Below are positions 23,548 to 32,697 of a stretch of 64,000 nt of DNA, one piece after another. Source of the stretch: Janibacter endophyticus. GTDB taxonomy: Bacteria > Actinomycetota > Actinomycetes > Actinomycetales > Dermatophilaceae. The DNA is taken from contig NZ_JAFEJG010000004.1 in the NCBI RefSeq assembly GCF_016888335.1, forward strand, positions 1-64,000, read 5' to 3'. The translations under genes were made by a program, and so were the position numbers. The number at the start of each line of letters is the position of its first letter. The first letter of the stretch is position 1. The notes beneath the pieces were generated by a model. The model saw nothing but the letters and a program-made list of their open reading frames with translations, was not told the DNA's origin and did no database searches.

Positions 23548-25008
23548 TCAGATCCACTCGTGCCCGGTGGGCGCGTCGGCGGTGAGTCCGTGGCGTCTTG
23601 CGTGCACGAGCGCGGCGGTGGCGCGGGCCTCGGGGGTGACGACCATGCGCCGCCCGGCGGCGAGGTGGTCGCGCAGGTTCTTCTGCTCTGCAAGGAGGGC
23701 TTTGCCTGCCTTGCCGTCGATGCTGCGGTGCACCCGGGCGATGATCGCCTTGCTGTTCTCGGCGATGACCAGCGCAGTGCGTTCCTTCAGCTGGCGCAGC
23801 TCGGCCCCGGTGAGGATGGGGATGTCCTCGCCGGAGTAGGTCCGTCCGTCCGTCTTTCCGGTCTGCCAGTTCTTGCGGGAGACGCGCGTGTTGCCCAGGA
23901 GGTCGGAGATCTCCTGGTTGAAGTTCTTGTCCTTGCTGCCGCCAAAGACGACGAGGTTGTTGGTGAGCTGGATCAGCGCGCCGGCTCCTTGCTCTCCGAA
24001 GATCGAGGTCAGCTGGGAGCGGGTCTGTGCGGCCCAGATGAAGGAGAGTCCGAGGGCTCTCTCGTTAGCCATGCGGGTGCGCAGGGTCGGCAGTGGAGCG
24101 GTGGATGGGAGCTCGTCGAGGCAGGCGAGCATCGGGGGGCAGAGCCGGCCCCAGGGTGAGTTGTTGGCTGCGGCCAGGGCGGTGTCGAGGACGTGCTCGG
24201 TGACCGCGGTCATCAGAGGTGAGGCTGAGGCGTAGGGGTCCTCTCGTCCGAGGAGGTAGATCGTGCCGCCGCGGCGGATGATCTCGGCGATGTCGGTCGC
24301 GGCCCGGCCGGGTCCGGGCACGCAGCGTTTCCGGATCGGCTCCTGGAAGAAGAGGCTCATGGCCTGCTGGACGCTAGTGACGGTGTTGCCTGCGGTTCGG
24401 TCGTCGCCGTTGAGGGCTCCGTGGAGGAGCCCGTGCCAGAAGGGGGCCGCGTGCGGGTGCTCGCGCAGAATCTCTGCTGGCTCGGTGGAGCTGAGGGGGT
24501 TGGCCACCCACCGCAGGACGTCCTCGAGGGTGCGGCCGGTCAGTGCGGCGGCGTGGAAGTAGGCCTGGAGCACCTTGGCGGCCTCTGCGGCGTAGAAGCG
24601 CGCGGCAGAGTCTTCGTGACCACCTTCCTGGGCGCCTTTGATGGTGCCCGCGGTGAAGGCCTTGGCGCGACGCTCGGCGACCATCGAGTCCACGCAGCCC
24701 TCGATCGGGTCCCATACGAGCTCGGGCAGGCCTTCGGCCAGGCCGAAGGGGTCGAGCACGACGCAGGGCCGCTCGTCCTGCGATCGGGCGGTGAACGTCA
24801 GCAGCAGGTCGTCGACCTTGGTCAGGGTCACCAGGGCCGCGCCGGGCGCACCGAGCAGGGCCGGGACCAGGGCGTCGAGGGTCTTGCCGCTGCCCTGGGG
24901 CCCGATCACCCCGGCGGTGCGGTCCCAGGGGATCCAGAGCTGCCCGCGGCGTGGGTGCTCGCCGGTGCCGAGGTTCCATCCGACGGCGCGGGGGTCGAAC
25001 TTCCTCAT
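23548..25008 (-). CDS. Type IV coupling protein ATPase (TraG/VirD4-like), no membrane domain
   Basis: A 486-residue ATPase that would deliver the relaxase-DNA complex to the secretion channel. Walker A is VIGPQGSGKTLDAL near residues 34-42 and Walker B MLACLDELPS; a TraM-recognition-type block follows (LGLSFIWAAQTRSQL, LTNNLVVFGGS, LLGNTRVSRKN). VirD4 proteins normally begin with two membrane helices; this one starts directly with the cytosolic fold (MRKFDPRAVGW). The helices are on the upstream gene, whose stop overlaps this ATG (ATGA). I chose 25008 for that reason although the frame is open further upstream. Confidence 0.9.
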   Translation of the reverse strand: MRKFDPRAVGWNLGTGEHPRRGQLWIPWDRTAGVIGPQGSGKTLDALVPALLGAPGAALVTLTKVDDLLLTFTARSQDERPCVVLDPFGLAEGLPELVWDPIEGCVDSMVAERRAKAFTAGTIKGAQEGGHEDSAARFYAAEAAKVLQAYFHAAALTGRTLEDVLRWVANPLSSTEPAEILREHPHAAPFWHGLLHGALNGDDRTAGNTVTSVQQAMSLFFQEPIRKRCVPGPGRAATDIAEIIRRGGTIYLLGREDPYASASPLMTAVTEHVLDTALAAANNSPWGRLCPPMLACLDELPSTAPLPTLRTRMANERALGLSFIWAAQTRSQLTSIFGEQGAGALIQLTNNLVVFGGSKDKNFNQEISDLLGNTRVSRKNWQTGKTDGRTYSGEDIPILTGAELRQLKERTALVIAENSKAIIARVHRSIDGKAGKALLAEQKNLRDHLAAGRRMVVTPEARATAALVHARRHGLTADAPTGHEWI

Positions 25009-25457
25009 CTGTCTGCCTTTCCGTAGAGGTCGGGTCGCACGACGGGGGCGACCTTGCGCAGCCGCCCAAGGCCGAGGAGCTGGTCGAGCTCGCCTCGGGT
25101 GGCGACTCCTTCGACTCGGCCCGGTCCCCAGCGCTGCCACGCGATGCGCGACCCCCACGCGATGAGCAGCAGGTTGAGGGTCTGGACGACGAGGACGCAA
25201 AGCCACAGCAACCCTGCGCCGGCCACGCGCCCTGGGCGCGGCTGGAGCCCTGCCGCGGCATCGCCCGCCAGGAGCCCGGGGACCCCGGTCAGGAGCGCCT
25301 CACGGGGAGTGAGGGTCAGGCCTGCCCCGGCGAGAAGGTTGGCCAGGGCGCGCCCGGCGTGGACGCCGAGCAGCAGCAGGAGCAGGACACCCAGGACGAT
25401 CCCGACGGGGATCTCCCAGGTGAGCGGGTACGGGTTGGTGCGTCGTGAACGCTGCAT
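25005..25457 (-). CDS. Membrane protein, separate anchor of the coupling protein
   Basis: A 150-residue protein with two hydrophobic segments: IPVGIVLGVLLLLLLGVHAG and AGAGLLWLCVLVVQTLNLLL, plus a basic cytosolic tail. The arrangement equals the N-terminal membrane domain of VirD4/TraG coupling proteins, and the gene overlaps the ATPase gene by four bases. It therefore probably provides the membrane anchor and periplasmic-side contact in trans. Alternative: an unrelated small channel component. Confidence 0.7.
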   Translation of the reverse strand: MQRSRRTNPYPLTWEIPVGIVLGVLLLLLLGVHAGRALANLLAGAGLTLTPREALLTGVPGLLAGDAAAGLQPRPGRVAGAGLLWLCVLVVQTLNLLLIAWGSRIAWQRWGPGRVEGVATRGELDQLLGLGRLRKVAPVVRPDLYGKADR

Positions 25458-25505
25458 GCGTCTCTCCCTTCCACCTCCGAAAGCCGCGAGGTCGGCGGTG
25501 AGCGT

Positions 25506-27071
25506 TCAGGCCTTGGTGGTGGGCTTGTCGGAGACGTTGCCGACGCGCCATATCTCGAAGAGCGGCTTGGTCTCGGCCTTGCCGGCGTAGGAGAAGTGCC
25601 CGACTCCGCGGGAGGACGAGCTGGCCTCGACGGTGGTCTGCTTGGCCGGGTCCCACACGATCGCGACGTGTCCGATCAGCGAGGGCCCTCGGTAGGAGTC
25701 GTAGAAGATCAGATCGCCGGGCCTTTCCTGCCCTGGCTGGACTCGGTAGCCGTTGCCCTTAGCGAGCCAGTCCCGCTGGTCCTGCGCGGTTCTGGGCATG
25801 CTCACGCCGATCCGGGCGAACGCAGCCTGGGTGAAGGAGGAGCAGTCCCAGGCGTCGGGGCCGTTGGCTCCCATGCGGTAGGAGTCTCCGTCCTGGCTGG
25901 CCGCCCAGGTCAGGACCTGCTGGGTGCGCGAGTCGGAGAGCGGCGGCAGGTCGGGGTTGCCCTCGCCGGTCGCGGTGCAGCTCTGCCCTCCCCCGAGCAC
26001 CTGACCACCGCCGTAGGCCTGGGCGTAGTAGAGGACGTCGTTGACGTACCAGTCGGCGTGGTTGTAGGCCCACAGCGCCTCGCGCACCCCGGCCTCGCCG
26101 CCTGTCACGCCGGACTTCACGAGGTAGTTCGCGGCCGAGAAGACGCTGTCGGCGTCGTTGTGGATGTCGGCTCGACCATCGCCGTCTCCGTCGACGCCCA
26201 TGGAGGCGAAGGTGGCTGGCATGAACTGCATGAGCCCCTGGGCGCCGGCCGAGGAGGTGGCGGTGTTGCGTCCGTGGTTGGTCTCTTCCATCCCGATCCC
26301 GGCGAGCAGGGTCCAGGGGATCTTGTACCGCTTGGCGGCCGCGACGTAGAGCGTCTTGATGCTGGCCGGGATGCTCTGCGGCTTGTTCTGCAGGGACGCC
26401 TGTCGTGGCGTGCCGGGGGCTGGGAGGTCGAAGGGGGCCACGCCTCCCTCGGCAACTCCCGCGGGCACCGCCTCGGCGCTGGTCGCCTTGCTCGGTGCGA
26501 CGGCCTTGCCGTTCAGCGGTGCGCCCCGCTCGAGCATCCAGGCCGCCGGGTCGACGGGCGAGCCGTTGACGCGGATCTCGAAGTGGAGGTGGTTGCCGGT
26601 GCTGGTCCCGGTGGTCCCTTCCATCCCCAGCCGGGCGCCCGCCGCGACGGCCTGGCCCTTGGTGACGTCGAGGTTGGCCAGGTGCGCGTACCGGCTGACC
26701 ACGCCGCCGGCGTGCTCGACGTCGACGACGTTGCCGTAGCCGCCCATGACCCCTGAGAACGCGACTCTCCCGTCACCGACAGAGACCACCGGGCCGGGGC
26801 CGGGCAGGGAGACCAGGTCTTGCCCGGAGTGCATCCGCCACTGCTGGTAGATCGGGTGGAACTCGTTGCCGAACCCGCGGGCGCTGACCGCGTAGGCCTG
26901 CTGGAACGGTGGCCGCCACTGCCCCGTGGCCGGGATGACCCCTTCGCACTCGACGGCCCGCAGCTCCTCGGCGGCCGCGGGCGCGCTGACCGCGGCGACC
27001 ATGAGCATCAGCCCCAGGGGTACGCCCACGAAGACCATCAGCGGCACGAGGAGGAGAGCGACCTTCTTCAT
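25506..27071 (-). CDS. Conjugal peptidoglycan hydrolase: M23, lytic transglycosylase, NlpC/P60
   Basis: A 521-residue exported wall hydrolase. After a signal/anchor (LLLVPLMVFVGVPLGLMLMV) come three catalytic modules. Residues about 60-180 are an M23-type lysostaphin fold (MHSGQDL, HLHFEI). Residues about 240-350 are an SLT transglycosylase (PWTLLAGIGMEETNHGR, SSAGAQGLMQFMP). Residues about 395-510 are NlpC/P60 (AWDCSSFTQAAF, GHVAIVWD). It would cut glycan and peptide bonds to let the transfer channel cross the thick wall. It follows VirB4 by three bases (TGA-GCC-ATG). Confidence 0.92.
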   Translation of the reverse strand: MKKVALLLVPLMVFVGVPLGLMLMVAAVSAPAAAEELRAVECEGVIPATGQWRPPFQQAYAVSARGFGNEFHPIYQQWRMHSGQDLVSLPGPGPVVSVGDGRVAFSGVMGGYGNVVDVEHAGGVVSRYAHLANLDVTKGQAVAAGARLGMEGTTGTSTGNHLHFEIRVNGSPVDPAAWMLERGAPLNGKAVAPSKATSAEAVPAGVAEGGVAPFDLPAPGTPRQASLQNKPQSIPASIKTLYVAAAKRYKIPWTLLAGIGMEETNHGRNTATSSAGAQGLMQFMPATFASMGVDGDGDGRADIHNDADSVFSAANYLVKSGVTGGEAGVREALWAYNHADWYVNDVLYYAQAYGGGQVLGGGQSCTATGEGNPDLPPLSDSRTQQVLTWAASQDGDSYRMGANGPDAWDCSSFTQAAFARIGVSMPRTAQDQRDWLAKGNGYRVQPGQERPGDLIFYDSYRGPSLIGHVAIVWDPAKQTTVEASSSSRGVGHFSYAGKAETKPLFEIWRVGNVSDKPTTKA

Positions 27072-27074
27072 GGC

Positions 27075-28583
27075 TCAGGCGGCGCCCTTGATGGCCTCGT
27101 TGGTGTACGTCAGGTCCTGCTCGACGGGGTGCAGGACCGTCTGCACCTTGTAGTTCTGGTCGCCGACGCACCACAGCGCCCGACCCTTGCCCTGCATGGC
27201 CCATCGGGTGACGACGTCGCGCGAGAGCGGGCCCAGGCCGAGCATCTTCTCCAGCTCCTCCGCGACGCCGAGGTCCTGCCCGTGGAGGATCTTGATGTCG
27301 GCCAGGTGCAGGAGGTCCTTGGCGATCGCCACCGCCTGGGAGCCGGTGTCTCCGGCGCTGAGCATGTCGGAGGGCTTGTGCGCCACCGCGAACTGGATGT
27401 CGCCGCTGCTGCGAGAGAGGCGAAGGTCGGCGTCGAAGGACTTGACCGCCTCGGGCCCGAGCCGCAGCTGCTTCCACGACTCGTCGCGCACGACGATGCG
27501 CACATCACCCGGCGCGCTCATCTCGCGCATCCCCCTGCCCCACGAGTTCAGGCAGGTCAGGGCGACCCCGACGGCCTCATCACCCAGGGGTTCGAGCCGG
27601 GACAGGCTCAGGGACTGGATCGGAGCGGACCAGTCGACGTCGATGGTGGTGTGGTCGTCGAAGAGGCCGGCCAGGGCTCCCTTGACCAGCTGAGCCAGCG
27701 CGTCACGCAGGAGCCGGGTGTCGTCGAGGAACTGACGCTCACCGGAGTACCGGCAGTCCCGGATCAGCTCGTCGGTGGGGTCGTTCAGCGCGGCCCACAG
27801 CTCGGGGATGGTCGTCTCGCGCAGCCGCGAGCTGCCCTTGGAGTAGCCGGTCAGATAGCCCAGCGCGGCCTGCACGACGGTCTCCTCGGTGGGACCGAAG
27901 GGGACGTGCCGCTCTCCGATGCGCTGGGAGCCGACCAGACCCCGAACCAGCGTCAGCCAGCGCGCGAAGACGATCGCGGCACGGGCCTGCGCCTGGTCGG
28001 CGGGCAGCTTCTCCCAATCGCTGAGCAGCGGCCCGAACGAGAGGGGGTTGATCCGGGTGGACAGCCCTTGGCCGATGACGAAGGGCTCGACGCCGAAGAA
28101 GCGGCACAGGGCCTCGTACTCGTCCTTGGGGTCGCCGATCACCAGGACCCGGTAACCAAAGTCCATCATCCGCAGGCAGAAAGCCTTGGTCGTCGCGGAC
28201 TTGCCGCGGCCGGGCTTGCCGAAGCTGAAGATATTCGGGTTGGTCACCGAGATCTCGTCGTTGAGGACCCACCCCAGCGGGTCGGCGAAGAACGAGCCAC
28301 CGGAGAGGACGTCGATGCCCATCTGCGCCCCGGTCGGGGGCAGACCAGGGCTGGAGATGAACGGCCAGTACACGGGGGCCTGGTCTGAGGTCATCCGCCA
28401 CGTCGAGACTGGCGCCGAGGCTGGCGCCCACCCGCGTCCGCGGGCGCGCACTCCGCGTCGGGGGGCGTGGCGGAAGAGCCGGCCCTCCTTGATCGCTTCC
28501 GGCGCCGCGGGCACCGCGGGAAGGTCGTGGCCGAAGTCGGCCAGGAGGCGGGACATGTCGCGGCCTTGGACCTTGCTGCTCAT
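27075..28583 (-). CDS. VirB4/TraC-family secretion ATPase
   Basis: A 502-residue ATPase that powers the type IV secretion channel. The Walker A reads FSFGKPGRGKSATTK near residues 120-128; downstream are YRVLVIGDPKDEYEAL, a glutamine/arginine-rich C-lobe and VRIVVRDESWKQLRL (Walker B region). It is about half the size of Gram-negative VirB4 because the N-terminal part is in the preceding SCO6880-type protein, the usual actinobacterial arrangement. The ATG overlaps the upstream stop (TGATG). Confidence 0.9.
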   Translation of the reverse strand: MSSKVQGRDMSRLLADFGHDLPAVPAAPEAIKEGRLFRHAPRRGVRARGRGWAPASAPVSTWRMTSDQAPVYWPFISSPGLPPTGAQMGIDVLSGGSFFADPLGWVLNDEISVTNPNIFSFGKPGRGKSATTKAFCLRMMDFGYRVLVIGDPKDEYEALCRFFGVEPFVIGQGLSTRINPLSFGPLLSDWEKLPADQAQARAAIVFARWLTLVRGLVGSQRIGERHVPFGPTEETVVQAALGYLTGYSKGSSRLRETTIPELWAALNDPTDELIRDCRYSGERQFLDDTRLLRDALAQLVKGALAGLFDDHTTIDVDWSAPIQSLSLSRLEPLGDEAVGVALTCLNSWGRGMREMSAPGDVRIVVRDESWKQLRLGPEAVKSFDADLRLSRSSGDIQFAVAHKPSDMLSAGDTGSQAVAIAKDLLHLADIKILHGQDLGVAEELEKMLGLGPLSRDVVTRWAMQGKGRALWCVGDQNYKVQTVLHPVEQDLTYTNEAIKGAA

Positions 28584-30088
28584 CAGTTGGCCTTTCGGGT
28601 CAGGGAGACGCCCAGGGGGACGTTGGTGGCGGCGAAGGCCACGTCCTGGGCGAGGTCGAGACGAAGGGGGGCGAACCCGGCGCGACGGATCGAGGCGTCG
28701 AGGTTGCGGCCGAAACCGGCCACTCGTTGGGTCTTGGGCACGGTGACGGTGCAGACCGCGTAGGGCCGGGTCAGTGCGTTGCCTCGGGCGATCTTGGCGT
28801 CGAGTCCGCGGACCTTCTCGGCCTCGGCGCGGGAGCTGGCCCGCTGCTTGCGCCGGGCCCGGTTGTTCAGCTCCTCACCGATGTCGGCTGCCCACTCGCT
28901 GGTGGCACTCTGCCGCTGGGCTGCTGCCTGGGACAGGATCGGGTAGGCGACCGTGAAGCTGCGGCGCTCTCCGGGCTCGGTGGGCGTCAGGACACCCGCC
29001 AGGGAGCCCATCAACGCCCCCTTGGCGGGGAGCTTGATCGTCGAGGAGATCGAGTTCCAGGCGTCGTGGCTGTAGTGCCGGGCGACAGGGTCGGCGCCGG
29101 AGGGGCCGGCCATGGCCCACGGGACCTCGGCGTTGACCTCCGGGTTGGACTCCTTCTCGGCGAGGGCGTCGATGATCGTGGCCCGGTCCCCCGGCGCGAA
29201 CCCTGTGCGGCAGGCCAGCGCCAGCTCGGGGCTGGTCAGCCAGTTCACGCTCGTCATGCCCATGCCTCCGCGCAGCTGGGCCTCGAGCTCGCCCGCGAGG
29301 CTGTAGAGCACCCTGGCCCGGCCGTCGAGGCCACCGCCTGACTCCTTGGCGTCTCGGGCGAGCCGGCCCTCGGGGACGACGAAGGTCACGAAGGCCTCGC
29401 TGCGCACGCTGGCCCGGGTGAGGTTGGCCTGGATCTCGTCGTTGATCCTGCGGGCGACGGAGGGTCCGTCTGCTCGGCGGTGCCGGGCGATCCACTGGTT
29501 GCGTTCGGCCCCGTCCTCGGGGACGGTCCGAACCAGGAAGAGGATCTCGTCGATCATCTCGGTGCGGGCTGCGAGGTCGATCAGCTCGCTCAGCCCATGG
29601 CCGTGACGCTCTCTGACCTCGGCCTCGGAGAGCCCGATGCCGGGGTGAACGATGGCTGCGGTCAACGCCCAGGTACGGGCACGGTGGTCCTGGATGATGG
29701 CGATCCGAGAGAACGTCGCGCCCTGAGGCGGGCCGTCGTGGATTGTCACCCCTTGGAGCACCCCCGGCAGGTCCGGCTCGTCGAGGTTGTCGGTCTTGCC
29801 GCTCGTCGCCTTCGCGCGGAAGCTCGTCCAGCCGGTCAGCCCACCGAACGCGAAGGTCAGTGCGGCGTGCAGCCAGCCCACCGCGGACCGCCCCCGCACG
29901 GGGGTCAGGGTCAGCGCGCTGACGGCCAGCCAGAGGACGCCGAACAGGGCGACCGAACGCCACGCGCCGACACTGACCGCTCCCGCGATGGGCAGGAAGG
30001 TCAGCGCGACCACGCTCACCTGCCAGCCGGAGAAGCCGAAGATGAAGCCCAGACGAGCTCGTGAGTAGTCCGAGTAGATGGTGGCCAT
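28583..30088 (-). CDS. SCO6880-family transfer protein
   Basis: A 501-residue protein with two or three N-terminal membrane helices (WQVSVVALTFLPIAGAVSVG, SVALFGVLWLAVSALTL) and a long cytosolic domain resembling the PrgI/VirB3 plus VirB4 N-terminal region. This family is known from actinobacterial conjugative elements, where it sits between the TrbL-like protein and VirB4, as here. It is likely part of the inner-membrane channel platform. The start lies 21 bases after the TrbL-like gene and the stop overlaps VirB4. Confidence 0.85.
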   Translation of the reverse strand: MATIYSDYSRARLGFIFGFSGWQVSVVALTFLPIAGAVSVGAWRSVALFGVLWLAVSALTLTPVRGRSAVGWLHAALTFAFGGLTGWTSFRAKATSGKTDNLDEPDLPGVLQGVTIHDGPPQGATFSRIAIIQDHRARTWALTAAIVHPGIGLSEAEVRERHGHGLSELIDLAARTEMIDEILFLVRTVPEDGAERNQWIARHRRADGPSVARRINDEIQANLTRASVRSEAFVTFVVPEGRLARDAKESGGGLDGRARVLYSLAGELEAQLRGGMGMTSVNWLTSPELALACRTGFAPGDRATIIDALAEKESNPEVNAEVPWAMAGPSGADPVARHYSHDAWNSISSTIKLPAKGALMGSLAGVLTPTEPGERRSFTVAYPILSQAAAQRQSATSEWAADIGEELNNRARRKQRASSRAEAEKVRGLDAKIARGNALTRPYAVCTVTVPKTQRVAGFGRNLDASIRRAGFAPLRLDLAQDVAFAATNVPLGVSLTRKAN

Positions 30089-30109
30089 GTCGTGGGTTCC
30101 TTATCTGTC

Positions 30110-31573
30110 TTAGACCACGGGGGGCGGGGTCGCGCCCCCACCTGCGGCAGCGGCTCCACCGCCCCCACCGGTCGTGGGTGCCGCTGACGGCATCGAAGGC
30201 GCAGGGGGCGTGGGCATCGGGGGTGTCGGCGAGCCGCTCTGTCCCTGGTCGGCGTCCGGCGAGGAAGGACCGGAGCCGTTGACGGCGGGGTTGCCGTCCT
30301 CCTTCGAGGAGCCGCCGGCCCGCCGTGAGGGCGAGCTGAAGTCGGGGACGTACTGGTTGTGCCCGACGCCCATCTGGTTGGACAGGTCGGCACCGATGGT
30401 CGCGGCCTTGTTCCCGAGATTGCTTGCGAAACCCAGCCCGGTCGCTGCGGCCTGACCGACGGGGCCCGCTGCCGCGCCGATCTTGCCCAAGAGGCCAGTG
30501 GGTCCTCCGCCGCTGTCGCCGCCGCTGCTGCCGCTGTCGCCGCTGCTGCTGCTGAAACGTCCCGCGGTCGCGTCCTCTGCGGAGGACTCGCCCTGGGAGC
30601 GGCCCTGGCCGTCGCTGGCTGCTGCTGCCGAGGTGGTGCTCCCGGACTGGCTGCCGCCGAGGAGGCCACCGATCCCGCCCTGTGCGGCCATGCCTGCTCG
30701 CATGGCTGCCCCGGAGGTCGTGCCGGGATCGGTGAAGGCCAGGAGCTTGAAGAGGGCCAGCGGGCAGAAGCACGCCATGAGGATGAGCAGTACACCGGGG
30801 ATGGCGGTCCCGATGGACTTCTGAAGGTCGTCGGTCAGTCCCGTTGTGGCTCCCGCGGTGAGCTGGACCCCGATGCCCAGGACCAGCACCATCAGTACCG
30901 GCGTCAGCGCGGCAGCGTGGAACCACCGGAAGGACTTCCAGAACCAGCTGCGGCCGAACTCCGTGCTCAGACCTGCCGCTGAGATCGGGGTGGTGGCAGC
31001 AAGGATGATCAGCGCCCCAGCCCTGGTGAGCATGACCAGGATGTGACCGATCGCCGCGAGGACCATCATCAGCCCGAGGATGGCCAGCACCGTGGCGATC
31101 GTCCCGTCGGTGACGTCCTTGGGTGAGAGCTGGGTGCCCAGCGGCTCGAACTGCACCCACTTGTTGATGTGCAGCAGGCGGTGCATCAAGGCCTTGGTCA
31201 GGCCGCCGCAGGCGGCGATGACGGTCGCGCCGTAGGCGAGCCATCCGACCCAGATCATGATGAACTGCCCCGTGCCGATGAGGACCTGCGCGAAGTTCTT
31301 CCCGTCGCGCCGGAAGGCCGAGATCCCGAGCTGGGCCAGGGTGAGGATGAGCATGAGCGTGACGGCGATCCAGAAGGTGCTCTCGTAGACCTCTCGGCCC
31401 GGCCCGCCCTCGCTGATGTCAGGCGTGGTGAAGAAGTCGACGATGCTCAGGGCGACCTTGAGCAGCCACATGCCGGCGTTGAAGATGCCCAGGCAGGCTG
31501 CCGTCCAGGCGTCGGCTGCGACCTTGCCCGCGGCGGTGCCGAGGTAGTCGAAGGGGTTGGGCAGCGGGATCAT
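30110..31573 (-). CDS. TrbL/VirB6-like polytopic channel protein
   Basis: A 487-residue protein. The first 300 residues hold about seven membrane helices (for example FWIAVTLMLILTLAQLGISA, GTIATVLAILGLMMVLAAIG). The last 190 residues are a glycine/serine/proline-rich, probably disordered tail ending GGGATPPPVV. This topology is typical of TrbL/VirB6-type inner-membrane channel subunits in Gram-positive conjugation. It starts three bases after the upstream stop. Confidence 0.85.
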   Translation of the reverse strand: MIPLPNPFDYLGTAAGKVAADAWTAACLGIFNAGMWLLKVALSIVDFFTTPDISEGGPGREVYESTFWIAVTLMLILTLAQLGISAFRRDGKNFAQVLIGTGQFIMIWVGWLAYGATVIAACGGLTKALMHRLLHINKWVQFEPLGTQLSPKDVTDGTIATVLAILGLMMVLAAIGHILVMLTRAGALIILAATTPISAAGLSTEFGRSWFWKSFRWFHAAALTPVLMVLVLGIGVQLTAGATTGLTDDLQKSIGTAIPGVLLILMACFCPLALFKLLAFTDPGTTSGAAMRAGMAAQGGIGGLLGGSQSGSTTSAAAASDGQGRSQGESSAEDATAGRFSSSSGDSGSSGGDSGGGPTGLLGKIGAAAGPVGQAAATGLGFASNLGNKAATIGADLSNQMGVGHNQYVPDFSSPSRRAGGSSKEDGNPAVNGSGPSSPDADQGQSGSPTPPMPTPPAPSMPSAAPTTGGGGGAAAAGGGATPPPVV

Positions 31574-31576
31574 GGC

Positions 31577-32395
31577 TCAGCGCCCTGCCTGATCGTCGAT
31601 CCAGGTACGCCATCCGGCCTCGTGGGCCAGATCGGTGCCGGGCCAGGTGGAGGGAGCCGGGGCCGGCTCGGGGCCGGGCGCGATCATCCAGCGGTCATGC
31701 GCCCACTGCATGCGTTCGCAGTGTCCGTAGGCGATGCGGGACTGCGTGGCGACCACGGCCTGCACATCGACCAGGACGCAGGCCAGGACCCAATCGGGGC
31801 CGTCGGTTCCCTTGACCTGGCCAGCCAGGGGTCGTGCCGTCACCGAGACCGTGGGCGCCTTGGCCTGACCCTGCTGGCCAGAGCTGGACAGGAAGGCCGC
31901 GACGTTCTTCGTCATGCGCCACTGCGATGCCGGGGGCGCCCCCGGCATGGACCACTGCTGGTGCACCACATGGGTGTGGTCGATGGACATTCCCTGCAAG
32001 ACGGCGGTCACGATCGTCGAGAGCTGACCGACGGCACCCGCGGGCGTCTTGGGGAACCCTGTCGGGATCTCCGCGGGTCCGGCCTTCGTCGGCGCGGGCA
32101 CAGTCATGCTCTCTCCGGGCGTGGTCGAGGGCTCTCCCTCTCGCGCGTCCTCCGGGGCGGCCTGGAGCATGGGCGCGGCCGCGATCTGGTCGCGGTGCTC
32201 CTCTCCTCGCGCGGAGGCCACAGGGGCGGACGGGTCGATGTCGTCTCCCGCCGCGTCAGCGGGCTGGAGGGCGTAGTGAACCGCGAACCCCAGGCCGGCC
32301 AGGATCAGGAGAGCAGCAGCAACGCCGCCGGCCAGGACGGCCAGCAGTCGCCGCCGGCTCCAGGCCTGGGCGTTGGTCTCTGCTCCCCCAGCCAT
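31577..32395 (-). CDS. Single-pass membrane conjugation protein
   Basis: A 272-residue protein with a basic N-terminus, one membrane helix (LLAVLAGGVAAALLILAGLG), an acidic linker and an extracytoplasmic domain ending WIDDQAGR. The ATG overlaps the upstream stop (TGATG). By position and topology it may be the VirB8/TcpC-like scaffold of the actinobacterial channel, but I cannot see a clear NTF2-like signature, so this is inference. Confidence 0.75.
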   Translation of the reverse strand: MAGGAETNAQAWSRRRLLAVLAGGVAAALLILAGLGFAVHYALQPADAAGDDIDPSAPVASARGEEHRDQIAAAPMLQAAPEDAREGEPSTTPGESMTVPAPTKAGPAEIPTGFPKTPAGAVGQLSTIVTAVLQGMSIDHTHVVHQQWSMPGAPPASQWRMTKNVAAFLSSSGQQGQAKAPTVSVTARPLAGQVKGTDGPDWVLACVLVDVQAVVATQSRIAYGHCERMQWAHDRWMIAPGPEPAPAPSTWPGTDLAHEAGWRTWIDDQAGR

Positions 32396-32691
32396 CAGAC
32401 GCAGCCAGACCCGGTCATCGACTCGAGGATCCCCGGAAGGATGAGGTAGCCGATCACCGCGACGAAGACGACGACGAGGGAGACGACGCCGGCCTTGCTC
32501 GCGTGGGGCATCGCGAAGACGCGACCGGCGACCACGGCACCGACGCCGATGATGAGGCCGAGGATGAACAGCAGGCCCATTCCCCACAGCACGTAGCCCA
32601 TGAGCTGGTCGGCGTGTGCCTGCGCCCCGGGCGGGGCGACCGGACAGACCGTCGGCATGGACAGGACCTTGGTGGCGATTGCGGACTTCAT
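32395..32691 (-). CDS. Small two-helix membrane protein, VirB2/TrbC-like position
   Basis: A 98-residue protein with two hydrophobic segments (MGYVLWGMGLLFILGLIIGVG and GVVSLVVVFVAVIGYLILPG) and a cysteine near each end. Size, two-helix topology and position before the scaffold and TrbL-like genes resemble VirB2/TrbC pilin-like subunits, but no cleavage site is evident. Coupled to the next gene by TGATG. Confidence 0.7.
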   Translation of the reverse strand: MKSAIATKVLSMPTVCPVAPPGAQAHADQLMGYVLWGMGLLFILGLIIGVGAVVAGRVFAMPHASKAGVVSLVVVFVAVIGYLILPGILESMTGSGCV

Positions 32692-32697
32692 TGGTTG

